From an uncultured Alistipes sp. (GTDB taxonomy: Bacteria; Bacteroidota; Bacteroidia; Bacteroidales; Rikenellaceae), in NCBI GenBank assembly GCA_947623965.1, contig CANQIF010000009.1, positions 1 through 64,000 of the forward strand: DNA of 64,000 nt. Reading direction: 5' to 3'. Under the pieces are notes generated by a model. It worked only from the letters and a program-made list of their open reading frames with translations, was not told where the DNA came from and ran no database searches. Within the stretch, counting starts at the first letter, position 1. Every line of letters begins with the position of its first letter. Below, one piece after another: positions 16,792 through 28,202 of the stretch. The position numbers and the translations under genes were made by a program.

Positions 16792-17724
16792 CTATTCGGA
16801 CATGTTCCGGATGTAGGGCAGATCGACGAGGTGGCGGAATCCGTAGAACTCCTCGGCATTGCGGCCGAGGAAGAGGGCCTTCTCCTCTTCGGTCAGCTTC
16901 CTCGTCTTCAGCAGGAAGTCGTAGGACATGCGGTAGGTGATCGCCGTGATCGTGCGCGGATAGTCCGAGCCCCACATAAGGCGGTCCATCCCCACCTCGT
17001 CGGCCGCCTCGCGAATGGCGCGCACAGCCCCCGGGAAGGGGTAGAATTCCGAATTGTAGAGCCACGTGATCCCGCCCGACTCGATGCGGACATTCGGATA
17101 ACGCGCCAGGCGAATCTGTCGCATCCAGTGCTTGCCGGTCGGCATGCCGAAGTGTCCCACGGCGACGCGCAGGGCGGGGAACGTCTGCATCACCTCCTCC
17201 ATTTGGGCGATCTGCGAGGCGTCGTCGTCGAGGTCGATCGAGAGCAGCAGGTCGTGCCGCTTCATGAAAGCGAAGAAGTCCATCATCTTCGGATCGGTCA
17301 GGCTGACCGTCGCAAGGTCGGTCTTGAGGCGGTTGCCGGGGACCTTGAATGCCCGGAAACCGCGCGCCAGAAGCGCCTCGGCCTCGCCGACCACGTTGTC
17401 GCCGAAGTAGTCGCACATGCCGCAGACGAAGAAACGGTCGGGATAGCGGCTCACGACCTCCTCGAGGTAGTCGTTCTGGAAGCCGTCGATATACTCCTGC
17501 GTGATGACGGCGGCCGAGACCTGCGCGTAGTTCATGTTCGAGAGGAAGACCTCGGCCGAGTTGCAGCTGTTGACCAGAAAGGGAGAGACCATCTGCACCT
17601 CCTCGCCGAGGAACATCGAACGCCCGTTTCGGAGCGAACAGATCTCCTTGCCGTTCCAAGTCGCCTCCTGGTACAGCCACAGATGGGCATGAGCGTCGAT
17701 AATTTTGAAATTCAGCTTTTTCAT
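16792..17724 (-). CDS. Amidohydrolase-family (COG2159/COG3618-like) hydrolase or lactonase
   Basis: 310 aa. The metal-binding HxH is His12/His14 in IDAHAHLW; further barrel ligands are in GHFG near residue 200 and in MWGSDYP near residue 246. Members include decarboxylases and sugar lactonases such as L-fucono-1,5-lactonase and L-rhamnono-lactonase. It starts only 4 bp after the aldo-keto reductase gene, so the pair is co-translated. An aldose dehydrogenase followed by a lactonase is a natural pair: the reductase would make the lactone and this enzyme would open it (inference). Confidence 0.8.
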   Translation of the reverse strand: MKKLNFKIIDAHAHLWLYQEATWNGKEICSLRNGRSMFLGEEVQMVSPFLVNSCNSAEVFLSNMNYAQVSAAVITQEYIDGFQNDYLEEVVSRYPDRFFVCGMCDYFGDNVVGEAEALLARGFRAFKVPGNRLKTDLATVSLTDPKMMDFFAFMKRHDLLLSIDLDDDASQIAQMEEVMQTFPALRVAVGHFGMPTGKHWMRQIRLARYPNVRIESGGITWLYNSEFYPFPGAVRAIREAADEVGMDRLMWGSDYPRTITAITYRMSYDFLLKTRKLTEEEKALFLGRNAEEFYGFRHLVDLPYIRNMSE

Positions 17725-17728
17725 TCAG

Positions 17729-18661
17729 TTAGGAGTTTGCCCAGCTGACCCGCTGCTGGTCGCCGATAATTGTACGCACCTCCTCGACGAGCTGCCAGTC
17801 GATCGGCTCCTCGACGAAGGCGAGATTCTTTTTCACATTGACCGGATTGGCCGAGCTGAAGAGCGTCGTGGCGATACGGTCGTTGCTGACGGCGAACTGC
17901 ATGGCCAGCTTCTCGATCGGATACCCTTTGGCGGCACAGTGCGCAGCAGCCCGTTTGCAGGCCTCGACGAGCGGTTTCGGCGCCGGGTGCCAGTCGGGCA
18001 CGCCGCGCTGCGAGAGCAGCCCCATCGAGAGAGGCGAAGCGCTGACGACGCCGACGCCGTGCGCCTCGAAGAAGTCGAGGAAGTCGGCCAGCTTGTCGTC
18101 GCAGAGGCAGTAGTGGCAAAAGTTCAGGACGCTTTCGACCGTCCCGGCGGGAACGCGCTCGATGACCCAGCGCAGGTTTTCGAGCTGCAGGTCCGTGATG
18201 CCGACATGGCCCACGACACCCTCCTCGCGCAGCTCGACCAGCGCGGGCAGCGTCTCGCCGACCACCTGGTTCAGGTCCGAGAACTCGATATCATGGACGT
18301 TGATAAGGTCGATGCGATCGACATGCAGGCGCTCCATGCTCTCGTAGACGCTCTCCTTGGCGCGGCGGGCCGAGTAGTCCCAGCTCTTGACACCGTCCTT
18401 GCCGTAGCGGCCGACCTTCGTCGAGAGGTAGTATTTGTCGCGCGGCACGTTGAGCAGCGCCTTGCCGAGCACCATTTCGGCCTTGTAGAAGCCGTAATAG
18501 GGCGAGACGTCGATGAAGTTCATGCCGCCCTCGACGGCCGTGTAGACCGCCTCGAGCGCCTCGCTCTCCTTCGTCTCGTGGAAGACGCTGCCCAGCGACG
18601 ACGCCCCAAAACTGAGGTTCGAGACCTTCATGCCCGTTTTGCCGATTTCATGGAATTTCAT
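17729..18661 (-). CDS. Aldo-keto reductase, L-fucose/aldose dehydrogenase-like
   Basis: 310 aa, (beta/alpha)8 barrel of the AKR superfamily. The active-site Asp and Tyr are in FIDVSPYYG (residues 49-57), the Lys in STKVG and the His in NVHDIEF. The sequence plan is closest to L-fucose and D-arabinose dehydrogenases rather than to aldose reductases. NAD(P)-dependent oxidation of a free sugar to its lactone is the likely reaction. First gene of the AKR-lactonase-dehydrogenase set, with a promoter box at 18726-18733. Confidence 0.85.
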   Translation of the reverse strand: MKFHEIGKTGMKVSNLSFGASSLGSVFHETKESEALEAVYTAVEGGMNFIDVSPYYGFYKAEMVLGKALLNVPRDKYYLSTKVGRYGKDGVKSWDYSARRAKESVYESMERLHVDRIDLINVHDIEFSDLNQVVGETLPALVELREEGVVGHVGITDLQLENLRWVIERVPAGTVESVLNFCHYCLCDDKLADFLDFFEAHGVGVVSASPLSMGLLSQRGVPDWHPAPKPLVEACKRAAAHCAAKGYPIEKLAMQFAVSNDRIATTLFSSANPVNVKKNLAFVEEPIDWQLVEEVRTIIGDQQRVSWANS

Positions 18662-18725
18662 AGGGTATATGATTTAGTCATTTCGATTTTATACGCTTCT
18701 CGAAGCGGGATCGGAATCCGATCAA

Positions 18726-18733
18726 CAAATATA
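18726..18733 (-). promoter_or_regulatory. Bacteroidota -7 box for the aldo-keto reductase operon
   Basis: Minus strand reads TATATTTG, 64 bp ahead of the reductase start. A short inverted repeat GCTTCTCGAAGC lies between box and start (near 18692-18703) and could be an operator. The -33 position reads TTGC at the expected 19-bp spacing. Confidence 0.65.
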
Positions 18734-18856
18734 ACCTTTTATCCTGGATTCTGCAAGCGGAGAGGGGTGCAAATGCAAAATGAAAAAGAAAGAATGAACG
18801 ATGCCGGCTTTTGAGCCCGGGTGGGTCCGTGAGGGTGTAAATTCAAAATTACGGAA

Positions 18857-19367
18857 TCGGGGCGCAGCCTGTGGAGGGCGGCAGCGACATTAGCGAGCTG
18901 CGGGCCTCCGCCGCCCCCAGGCTGCGGCCCGCACGGTCCTGGCGGACCGGTTCCAGCTGCAAGGCAAGCCCGCAGCCGGGCGGACGGGCTTGCGACGTAG
19001 AGGAGCAGCCCTCCGCCCGGGGGCGGCTGCGGGCTGCTGCGCCTCCTTGCAGGAGACGCAAATTAAAAATTCAAAATGAAGAATTAAAAATGATCGTTCT
19101 TTCTAATTCGGGCAGCAGCTTGCGAAGGACCAGCACGAGCGGACGCGAGAAGCGGGCCTTCGCCGGGCGAAGCTGCGGCCCGCTGCGCCCTTGCGGGCGC
19201 AAATTCATTATTCAAAATTCAAAATGAAAAAGATCTGTCAGACGCATTTGGGCATATATTCCAATTCGGGGCGCAGCCTGCGGAAGGCACGCCAAGTTCG
19301 GAGACGAACTGCGGGCCTCCGCCGCCGGGAGGCTGCGGCCCGCCGACCTCTGCGAGGTCGATGTCGC
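18857..19367 (+). repeat. Modular structured intergenic repeat block R5
   Basis: Three forward units, opposite to the flanking minus-strand genes. Heads near 18861 (CCTGTGGAG), 19113 (variant GCTTGCGAAG) and 19271. The second head is paired with the matching variant hairpin CCTTCGCC..GGCGAAGC. Second arm near 18968-19036. Mini-hairpins: CGGTCC-TGGC-GGACCG near 18938, GCGCCC-TTGC-GGGCGC near 19186, CGACCTC-TGC-GAGGTCG at 19344-19360. Heptad linkers follow near 19201-19225. Confidence 0.86.
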
Positions 19368-19371
19368 GCAG

Positions 19372-19404
19372 AAAAAAGCCCGTTCCTCTCACCGAGAAAC
19401 GGGC
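19372..19404 (-). terminator. Intrinsic terminator of guaA
   Basis: GCCCGTT (19378-19384) pairs with AACGGGC (19398-19404), and on the minus strand a T-run (complement of 19372-19377) follows, 24 bp beyond the guaA stop. It abuts repeat R5. Confidence 0.8.
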
Positions 19405-19427
19405 CGTATTCGGGATGCAGGGCTCCC

Positions 19428-20954
19428 CTACTCCCACTCGATCGTTGCTGGCGGTTTCGAGGAGATATCGTAAACAACGCGGTTCACCCCGCGGACCTTG
19501 TTGATGATCTCATTCGAGACGTCGGCCAGAAATTCGTAGGGCAGATGAACCCAGTCGGCCGTCATGCCGTCCGTCGAGGTGACGGCGCGCAGTGCGACGC
19601 AGCGTTCGTAGGTGCGCTCGTCGCCCATCACGCCGACGCTCTGCACCGGCAGCAGAATCGCGCCTGCCTGCCAAACCTGGTCGTAGAGCCCCGCCGCACG
19701 CAGTGCGTCGATATAGATTTTGTCCACATTCTGGAGGATCTCCACCTTTTCGGGCGTAATGTCGCCCAGAATGCGGATCGCCAGCCCCGGACCGGGGAAG
19801 GGATGGCGGCCGATCAACTGCTGCGGAATGCCGAGCGAGCGTCCTACGCGGCGCACTTCGTCCTTGAAGAGCAGCCGCAGCGGCTCGACGATCCGCAGGT
19901 TCATCCGCTCGGGCAGGCCGCCCACGTTGTGGTGCGACTTGATCGTCGCCGAGGGGCCGTTCACCGAGGTCGATTCGATCACGTCGGGATAGATCGTCCC
20001 CTGCGCCAGCCACTTCACGTCGCGGATGCGCTGCGCCTCCTCGTTGAAGACCTCGACGAAGTCGCGACCGATGATCTTGCGTTTCTTCTCGGGATCGCTC
20101 ACCCCCGCCAGGTCGGCGAAGAACTTCGCGTCCGCCTTCACCCCCTTGACGTTCAGGTTCATGTGTTCGTAGGAGGCGAGCACCTCCTCGAACTCGTTCT
20201 TGCGCAGCAGGCCCGAATCGACGAAGATGCAGTAGAGATTCTTGCCGATCGCGCGGTGCAGCAGCACGGCGGCCACCGTCGAATCGACGCCGCCCGAGAG
20301 CGCCAGCACCACCTTGTCATCGCCCAGCTTCGCACGCAGCTCGGCCACGGTCGTCTCGACGAAGCTCTCCGAAGTCCACGTCTGCGAGCAGCCGCAGATG
20401 CCGGCCACGAAGTTGCGCAACAGCTGCTTGCCGTCGGTCGAGTGGTAAACCTCTGGGTGGAACTGGATGCCCCACGTCTGCTCGCCCTCGATGCGGAAAG
20501 CCGCCACGCGCGCGTCCTCGGTCGAGGCGACGATGCGGTAGTTGTCGGGGATCGCCGTGATCGTGTCGCCGTGCGACATCCAGACCTGCGTCTGCGCGGG
20601 CAGCCCCTGCATCAGGGGGTCCGACGCATCGCCCACGGCCAGCATCGCACGGCCGTATTCGCGGCTCGGAGCGGGCTGCACCTCGCCGCCGTAGCCGTAG
20701 GCCAGGTACTGCGCACCGTAGCATACGCCCAGCAGCGGCAGCCGGCCCTTGATCCCCTCCAACTGCGGAATCGGCGCCTGCGCGTCGCGCACCGACGCGG
20801 GACTGCCCGACAGAATCACACCCCGCACCGAAGCGTCGAGGGGCGGGATCCGGTTGAAGGGATGGATCTCGCAATAGACGTTCAGTTCGCGGACACGGCG
20901 GGCGATCAGCTGCGTGTACTGCGAACCGAAGTCGAGAATAAGAATTTTTTCCAT
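19428..20954 (-). CDS. guaA: GMP synthase (glutamine-hydrolysing)
   Basis: 508 aa from ATG 20954 ([16 protein letters not shown]), the normal N-terminus; an upstream in-frame Met is not conserved. The class I glutamine amidotransferase domain has its nucleophile Cys78 in GVCYGAQ and the His/Glu pair in FHPEVYHS. The ATP-pyrophosphatase P-loop is LSGGVDST. The C-terminal dimerisation domain ends in the expected TIEWE. It converts XMP to GMP with glutamine and ATP in the cytoplasm. The gene follows guaB and a small DUF3795 gene on the same strand, so two successive steps of GMP synthesis are encoded together. Confidence 0.97.
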   Translation of the reverse strand: MEKILILDFGSQYTQLIARRVRELNVYCEIHPFNRIPPLDASVRGVILSGSPASVRDAQAPIPQLEGIKGRLPLLGVCYGAQYLAYGYGGEVQPAPSREYGRAMLAVGDASDPLMQGLPAQTQVWMSHGDTITAIPDNYRIVASTEDARVAAFRIEGEQTWGIQFHPEVYHSTDGKQLLRNFVAGICGCSQTWTSESFVETTVAELRAKLGDDKVVLALSGGVDSTVAAVLLHRAIGKNLYCIFVDSGLLRKNEFEEVLASYEHMNLNVKGVKADAKFFADLAGVSDPEKKRKIIGRDFVEVFNEEAQRIRDVKWLAQGTIYPDVIESTSVNGPSATIKSHHNVGGLPERMNLRIVEPLRLLFKDEVRRVGRSLGIPQQLIGRHPFPGPGLAIRILGDITPEKVEILQNVDKIYIDALRAAGLYDQVWQAGAILLPVQSVGVMGDERTYERCVALRAVTSTDGMTADWVHLPYEFLADVSNEIINKVRGVNRVVYDISSKPPATIEWE

Positions 20955-21070
20955 CTGTTGAGGTTGTTTGTTTTTCAGCATTTCCTGCGGCAAACGGTCC
21001 GACGGCCTCTTCCGACCTGCGGTTCCGGCCTTACCCCCTTACTCTCTTGCCGTTGCTCCCCGGCTGTGCG

Positions 21071-21412
21071 CTACCGTTGTTTCACGGGGCGGTTGTAGCA
21101 CCCGGCCAGCCGCATCTCGGCAGCAAAGGCCTCGGGGCCGATTTCGCGGATGCGCTCGATGCACCCGCGGCGGTCGGAGCGAAAGATGAGCCCGAAGAGC
21201 TTGCCGATAAAGCTGTTGAACTTGCGGCATTCGGAGAGCGGCATCACGGTGCATTCGGCACAGCTTTGCCACCCGTGATCGAGGCAGCAGCGGCGCACCT
21301 CGCACCACTCGTGCTTCCGGTCGGCGAGGCAGCCGGCACATTTTCCCCGGCTGTAGGAGCGGCAGGCGCCGCAGAAGAGGCCGCAGGCGGCGACCGGTTC
21401 GGACGGCATCAT
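21071..21412 (-). CDS. DUF3795 cysteine-rich small protein
   Basis: 113 aa from ATG 21412 (a second ATG at 21409 is equally possible). About a dozen cysteines, in pairs such as ACGLFCGAC, CAGCLADR, CCLDHGW and CAEC, match the DUF3795 zinc-ribbon-like family, whose function is unknown. It sits between guaB (24 bp upstream) and guaA (116 bp downstream) on the same strand and is probably part of their transcript. Nothing in it points to purine metabolism. Confidence 0.8.
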   Translation of the reverse strand: MMPSEPVAACGLFCGACRSYSRGKCAGCLADRKHEWCEVRRCCLDHGWQSCAECTVMPLSECRKFNSFIGKLFGLIFRSDRRGCIERIREIGPEAFAAEMRLAGCYNRPVKQR

Positions 21413-21436
21413 CAATCTATATTTATTGTTTAATCG

Positions 21437-22915
21437 TTACCGTTCGCTCGAATAGTTGGGAGCCTCGCGCGTGATGGCCACATCGTGCGGGTGGCTCTCC
21501 TGCATGCCCGATGCGGTGATACGGATGAACTGCGCACGCTGCAGGGTCGGGATATCCTTCGCTCCGCAGTAGCCCATGCCCGAACGCAGGCCGCCGATAA
21601 GCTGGTAGACCGTCTCGCCGAGCGACCCCTTGTAGGGAACACGGGCGACGATGCCCTCGGGGACGAGTTTGTTGATGTTCCCTTCGCACCCCTTCTGGAA
21701 GTAGCGGTCGGCCGAGCCAGCCTTCATGGCGTCGATCGAGCCCATCCCGCGGTAGGACTTGAACTTGCGGCCGTTGTAGATGATCGTCTCGCCCGGGGCC
21801 TCCTCCGTGCCAGCGAACATCGAACCGATCATCACCGAGTCGCCGCCCGCAGCCAGCGCCTTGACGATGTCGCCCGAGTAGCGCAGACCGCCGTCGGCGA
21901 TCACCGGCACGCCGTATTTCGCAGCCTCCTTCGCAGCGGCGTAGATGGCCGACAATTGCGGCACGCCCACGCCGGCAATGATGCGCGTCGTGCAGATCGA
22001 ACCCGGGCCGATGCCGACCTTGATGCCGTCGGCACCCGCCTCGATGAGGAAGCGGGCCGCCTCGGCCGTGGCGATATTGCCGGCCACGACCTCCAGATGG
22101 GGAAATTCGGCCTTGATCTCGCGCAGCTTGCAGGCGATGTTGGCCGAATGGCCGTGCGCCGAGTCGAGGACCACGGCATCGACATCCTCGGCCACGAGGG
22201 CGCGGACACGGACCAGCGCATCCTCCGTGATGCCGACACCCGCGGCCACGCGCAGACGCCCCTTGGCATCCTTGCAGGCGTTGGGATGATCCTGCACCTT
22301 CGTAATATCTTTATAGGTAATCAAGCCGACCAGCCGGTCCGCGTCGTCCACGACGGGCAGCTTCTCGATCTTCGAATTGAGCAGAACCTCCTTGGCGTGC
22401 TCCAGTTCGGTCGAATGGGTCGTAACGAGCCGCTCGCGCGGGGTCATCACGTCGCCGATCAAGCGCCCCATATCGCGTTGGAAACGCAGGTCGCGGTTGG
22501 TGACGATGCCGATGAGCTTGCGCTCGCCATCGACGACGGGGATGCCGCCGATCTTGTTCTCGTGCATCATCGCCAGTGCATCGCCGACCGTGCTCTCCTT
22601 CGAGATGGTGACCGGATCGTAGATCATGCCGTTCTCGGCACGCTTCACGCGGCGCACCTGGGCAGCCTGCTCGGCGATCGTCATATTTTTGTGGATCACA
22701 CCGATACCGCCTTCACGCGCCAGCGCGATCGCCAGCGGCGCCTCCGTAACGGTATCCATCGCCGCCGAGACGATGGGGATATTGAGCGCGATATTACGCG
22801 AAAAACGGGTCCGGACCGAGACCTCTCGCGGCAACACTTCCGAATAAGCGGGGATGAGCAGCACATCGTCGAACGTAAGTCCTTCGGGCTGCACCCTCTC
22901 GTTGATGAAAGACAT
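21437..22915 (-). CDS. guaB: IMP dehydrogenase
   Basis: 492 aa from ATG 22915 ([17 protein letters not shown]). The catalytic Cys loop is [11 protein letters not shown], the flap region carries RGMGSIDAM, and two CBS domains are inserted at roughly residues 95-210. It oxidises IMP to XMP with NAD+, the step before GuaA. Promoter box at 22941-22948. The neighbours 3' are DUF3795 and guaA, so the GMP branch is a single locus. Confidence 0.97.
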   Translation of the reverse strand: MSFINERVQPEGLTFDDVLLIPAYSEVLPREVSVRTRFSRNIALNIPIVSAAMDTVTEAPLAIALAREGGIGVIHKNMTIAEQAAQVRRVKRAENGMIYDPVTISKESTVGDALAMMHENKIGGIPVVDGERKLIGIVTNRDLRFQRDMGRLIGDVMTPRERLVTTHSTELEHAKEVLLNSKIEKLPVVDDADRLVGLITYKDITKVQDHPNACKDAKGRLRVAAGVGITEDALVRVRALVAEDVDAVVLDSAHGHSANIACKLREIKAEFPHLEVVAGNIATAEAARFLIEAGADGIKVGIGPGSICTTRIIAGVGVPQLSAIYAAAKEAAKYGVPVIADGGLRYSGDIVKALAAGGDSVMIGSMFAGTEEAPGETIIYNGRKFKSYRGMGSIDAMKAGSADRYFQKGCEGNINKLVPEGIVARVPYKGSLGETVYQLIGGLRSGMGYCGAKDIPTLQRAQFIRITASGMQESHPHDVAITREAPNYSSER

Positions 22916-22940
22916 AATGAACGTGGATTTTTGTTGCCCG

Positions 22941-22948
22941 CAAAAGTA
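22941..22948 (-). promoter_or_regulatory. Bacteroidota -7 box for guaB
   Basis: Minus strand reads TACTTTTG, 25 bp ahead of the guaB ATG. A TTAG at the -33 region with a 20-bp spacer is a weak partner. Confidence 0.7.
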
Positions 22949-23032
22949 CGCATTTTTTCTCAAACCGCCTAACCTGCGGCCGGCACGGAGCGGCGATTTA
23001 TCAACATTTTTTCATAAAAGGAGGTACGGGGA

Positions 23033-23555
23033 GCGGCGGCGGTTCCGTTCGGAACCGCAAATTCATAATTCAAAATTCAAGATTCAAAATTAAGATGGAG
23101 GTACCGGGCACGCTTGGGTTTATATTTCAGTTCGGGCAGCAGCCTGCGGAGGGCTCGCATGTTCGGGGACGAACTGCGGGCCTCCGCCGGGCGGAGGCCC
23201 GCACGGTCCTGACGGACCGATCCCGGCATAAAGACACACCACGACAACCGGCAGCTGCAACCTGCTCGGTCCTGGCGGACCGGAACAACGCCGCGACCCG
23301 TCGATACCTGCGGGATAGAACCCGACGGCCAGCCCGCAGCCGAGCGGACGGGCTTGCGACGTAAAGGAGCAGCCCTCCGCCAGGGGGCGGCTGCGGGCTG
23401 CGGCGCCCTTTCGGGCGCAATTAAAAATGAAAAATAGAGAATTAAAAATGATATTCGGGTAGCAGCCTGCGGAAGTCGCAAATGACTATAAGGAGTTGCG
23501 GGCCTCCGCTGCCCCCAGGCTGCGGCCTGCTCGGTCCTGACCGACCGATCCAACG
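23033..23555 (+). repeat. Modular structured intergenic repeat block R6
   Basis: Forward units between the divergent guaB and gcvP genes. A GCGGTTCC..GGAACCGC mini-hairpin (near 23038-23059) is followed by the heptad linker near 23060-23092 and a head near 23141. Long hairpin near 23175-23205, here cut short before the CTGCGG stretch. CGGTCC mini-hairpins near 23206 and 23268. Second arm near 23331-23401, GCGCCC-TTTC-GGGCGC near 23403, then a further head near 23461 and long hairpin near 23497. Confidence 0.85.
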
Positions 23556-23624
23556 CCGCCCGGCGTACCTCGTCATTTTTCCTATTTCATTCTCTCGTTT
23601 CGCTCCGTTTTCAAAATAAAAAAT

Positions 23625-23632
23625 TACTTTTG
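23625..23632 (+). promoter_or_regulatory. Bacteroidota -7 box for gcvP
   Basis: TACTTTTG, 37 bp ahead of the gcvP start; no consensus -33 at the usual distance. No glycine riboswitch was recognised in the leader. Confidence 0.65.
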
Positions 23633-23669
23633 TAGATCGAAACGAATACAACCAAAACACCCATACACG

Positions 23670-26501
<2,832 letters not shown>

Positions 26502-26519
26502 CGGCCAGGCGCAAAAAGC

Positions 26520-26554
26520 GAAGAGCCGATTCCCCGGACGGGGATCGGCTCTTC
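26520..26554 (+). terminator. Hairpin terminator of gcvP
   Basis: GAAGAGCCGAT (26520-26530) pairs with ATCGGCTCTTC (26544-26554) and CCCC with GGGG inside, leaving one bulged T and a 4-nt loop. It begins 18 bp after the stop. The T-run that follows is weak. Confidence 0.7.
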
Positions 26555-26574
26555 TTCGTCTGCTTCGGGAGAGG

Positions 26575-26949
26575 TTATTTGCGGGTAAATTCGTAACCCG
26601 TGTTTCCATAATATTTTTTCAATCGGAGCTTCGTGGCAGTCAGCGTAATTTCATATTCGCCGTCGAGCTGCGAACCGATGATCTCCAAATAGCGTTCTTC
26701 GGGCTGATAATCATATTCTAAGTTCTCCGTCGAACTGCCCGAACCATCCGGGTAAACGAAATCGATAACGCCCGTCTTGTTCGAATTGAACCGAAGCGTG
26801 ATAATCGTTCCATAATCATTGACCTGCCCCCACGTGCCGACAATCGAATTGTCCCCGGCCGGATCGTCGTCATCGTCGCTGCAGGAGGCGGCAGAAAAGC
26901 TCGTCGCAAGGAAAAGCGACATCAGAAGAAAGCGAAAAAAGTTTTTCAT
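26575..26949 (-). CDS. Small exported lipoprotein, lipocalin-like
   Basis: 124 aa. Signal peptide followed by a lipobox-like SAASC and an acidic SDDDDD stretch typical of Bacteroidota surface lipoproteins. The mature part begins with IVGTWGQV, the opening of lipocalin-like domains, and continues as about eight short beta strands (ITLRFNSNKTGVIDF, RYLEIIGSQL and so on; short landmarks only). Function unknown; such proteins often bind small ligands. Single gene, convergent with gcvP, own promoter box at 26976-26983. Confidence 0.75.
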   Translation of the reverse strand: MKNFFRFLLMSLFLATSFSAASCSDDDDDPAGDNSIVGTWGQVNDYGTIITLRFNSNKTGVIDFVYPDGSGSSTENLEYDYQPEERYLEIIGSQLDGEYEITLTATKLRLKKYYGNTGYEFTRK

Positions 26950-26975
26950 GCGAAATAAATTTTAAATGAACGATG

Positions 26976-26983
26976 CAAAGGTA
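26976..26983 (-). promoter_or_regulatory. Bacteroidota -7 box for the lipocalin-like gene
   Basis: Minus strand reads TACCTTTG, 26 bp ahead of the ATG; no clear -33 partner. Confidence 0.65.
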
Positions 26984-27028
26984 GGGCATCGCGACGGAAC
27001 GGACAGCCTGCCGGCGGGACGGGATCGG

Positions 27029-27268
27029 TCACAGTTGTGTGTCCATTTTGGTCTCAACCGCAGCTACCGCATCGGAGAGATCGGCGAAGAAGTCGTGGTC
27101 GAGGATGCACGAGATGCGCAGCAGCAAACTCGTATCGAGGCTCTCCTTTTGAAAAATACGGTATACATTTCGCCGATCGCAGGACAAATGCCGGGCCAGC
27201 CAGCTCACGCTGTGCTCCTGCCGGCGCAACTCGGCTTCGATCAAAGCTCCTACAGGGATATGTTTCAT
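27029..27268 (-). CDS. Small HTH (XRE-like) regulator
   Basis: 79 aa from ATG 27268 (MKHIPVGALIEAELRRQ). Residues ~10-60 have the layout of an XRE-type helix-turn-helix: SVSWLARHLSCDRRNVYRIF, then a C-terminal helix with LLLRISCILDHDFF. Such very short HTH proteins are frequent in Bacteroidota and their targets are mostly unknown. A longer in-frame start is possible but the added residues look non-coding. A promoter box at 27561-27568 lies about 290 bp upstream, leaving room for a leader or a small upstream gene. Confidence 0.7.
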   Translation of the reverse strand: MKHIPVGALIEAELRRQEHSVSWLARHLSCDRRNVYRIFQKESLDTSLLLRISCILDHDFFADLSDAVAAVETKMDTQL

Positions 27269-27338
27269 GCGGTGTCCAACCGCAACCCGGCCTCCGGGGT
27301 TGCCAGTCATACAATAAGAAAGTGTGAGGCTCGATCGT

Positions 27339-27524
27339 CTATCTGAACGGAGGCTCTGGTAAACCCAAACACAAATAAACAATGCCCCACACCCGTATTG
27401 GGACACGGAGCAAAAAAGTTGCCGTGTCGGGGAACCAATACAAGGCGACGAGTGCGATTGCTCTCCTTGTGTTTAACAAAATGTACCAGATTCCGTTCAA
27501 GGATAAAAGCGATGACACTTTCAT
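27339..27524 (-). CDS. Candidate 61-aa hydrophobic protein upstream of the HTH gene
   Basis: An open frame from ATG 27524 encodes 61 residues with two hydrophobic stretches (GIWYILLN and IALVALYWF, then IVYLCLGL). It begins about 37 bp after a promoter box and ends 70 bp before the HTH gene. No family is recognised and codon use cannot be judged at this length. It may be only a leader sequence. Confidence 0.25.
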   Translation of the reverse strand: MKVSSLLSLNGIWYILLNTRRAIALVALYWFPDTATFLLRVPIRVWGIVYLCLGLPEPPFR

Positions 27525-27560
27525 CGAAAACAATATGTCGTTATTCGTCGAATAACACCA

Positions 27561-27568
27561 CAAAGATA
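27561..27568 (-). promoter_or_regulatory. Bacteroidota -7 box upstream of the HTH gene
   Basis: Minus strand reads TATCTTTG with a CTTG 20 bp further upstream. The transcript would carry a leader near 285 nt before the HTH start. A short inverted repeat TTATTCG-ACG..AATAA overlaps the presumed start of transcription (27541-27555). Confidence 0.5.
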
Positions 27569-27706
27569 CGAAAAGTCGAGAGCAGAAACAAGTGTCAGCT
27601 TGATTCTGCCGAGACGGAGTATCTAAGGCGAAGCCAAAGATACAAATAAGCCGAGCGCAAAAACAAATTTATTTGCAATTTTGCCGGGTAATACATTGCT
27701 CCTGTG

Positions 27707-28095
27707 GGTCGCAGCTTGCGAAGGGCCGGCACAAGCGGGCGCAAATGCGGACGCGAGCAGCGAGAAGCGGACCTGCGGGCGCGAGTTGCGGGTCTTCGCG
27801 GGGTCGAAGCTGCGGCCCGCTGCGGTTTCATTCGAAACCGCAAATTCAGAATTCAAAATTCAAGATTCAAAATTAGATTTATTTACAGGTCACGCCAGGG
27901 CATTTATTTCGAATCGGGACGCAGCCTGCGGAGCACGCAGATTCGGCAACGAGCTGCGGGCCTCCGCCGGGCGGAGGCTGCGGCCCGCCGACCTCTTCGA
28001 GGTCGCATGTACAGTATAAAACACCAACGACTGCGGCCTGCACGGTTCTGACGGACCGATCCCGACGCAAGATACCCTACGGCGAGTTGACCCTG
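27707..28095 (+). repeat. Modular structured intergenic repeat block R7
   Basis: Forward units, opposite to the minus-strand genes around them. First unit: head variant GCAGCTTGCGAAG near 27710 paired with the variant hairpin GTCTTCGCG..CGAAGC near 27791. Mini-hairpin GCGGTTTC-ATTC-GAAACCGC at 27822-27841, then heptads to 27876. Second unit: head near 27919, long hairpin near 27955-27988, mini-hairpin CGACCTC-TTC-GAGGTCG near 27989, the ATAAAACACCAAC tail and a CGGTTC hairpin near 28041. No gene is supported between 27569 and 28202. Confidence 0.86.
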
Positions 28096-28145
28096 AGGCC
28101 CGACGGTTGACACGCGACCGATTTTGCCAGCAAGCATTTCCCAAC

Positions 28146-28181
28146 AAAAAATTTCCTCCGAACCCAAGGCCCGGAGGAAAT
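28146..28181 (-). terminator. Intrinsic terminator of the GH105 gene
   Basis: ATTTCCTCCG (28151-28160) pairs with CGGAGGAAAT (28172-28181) around an 11-nt loop; a T-run follows on the minus strand (complement of 28146-28150). It lies 22 bp after the stop codon. Confidence 0.85.
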
Positions 28182-28202
28182 AGGACAAATCGACGAGACA
28201 AC

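Noticed and set aside
23555..23669. Glycine riboswitch before gcvP
   Set aside because: The space between repeat R6 and the start codon holds a promoter box and is too short for a glycine aptamer after the presumed transcription start.
27398..27649. 83-codon plus-strand frame upstream of block R7
   Set aside because: Arg/Ser/Thr-rich with no hydrophobic core or ribosome site, and it opposes a better promoter on the minus strand.
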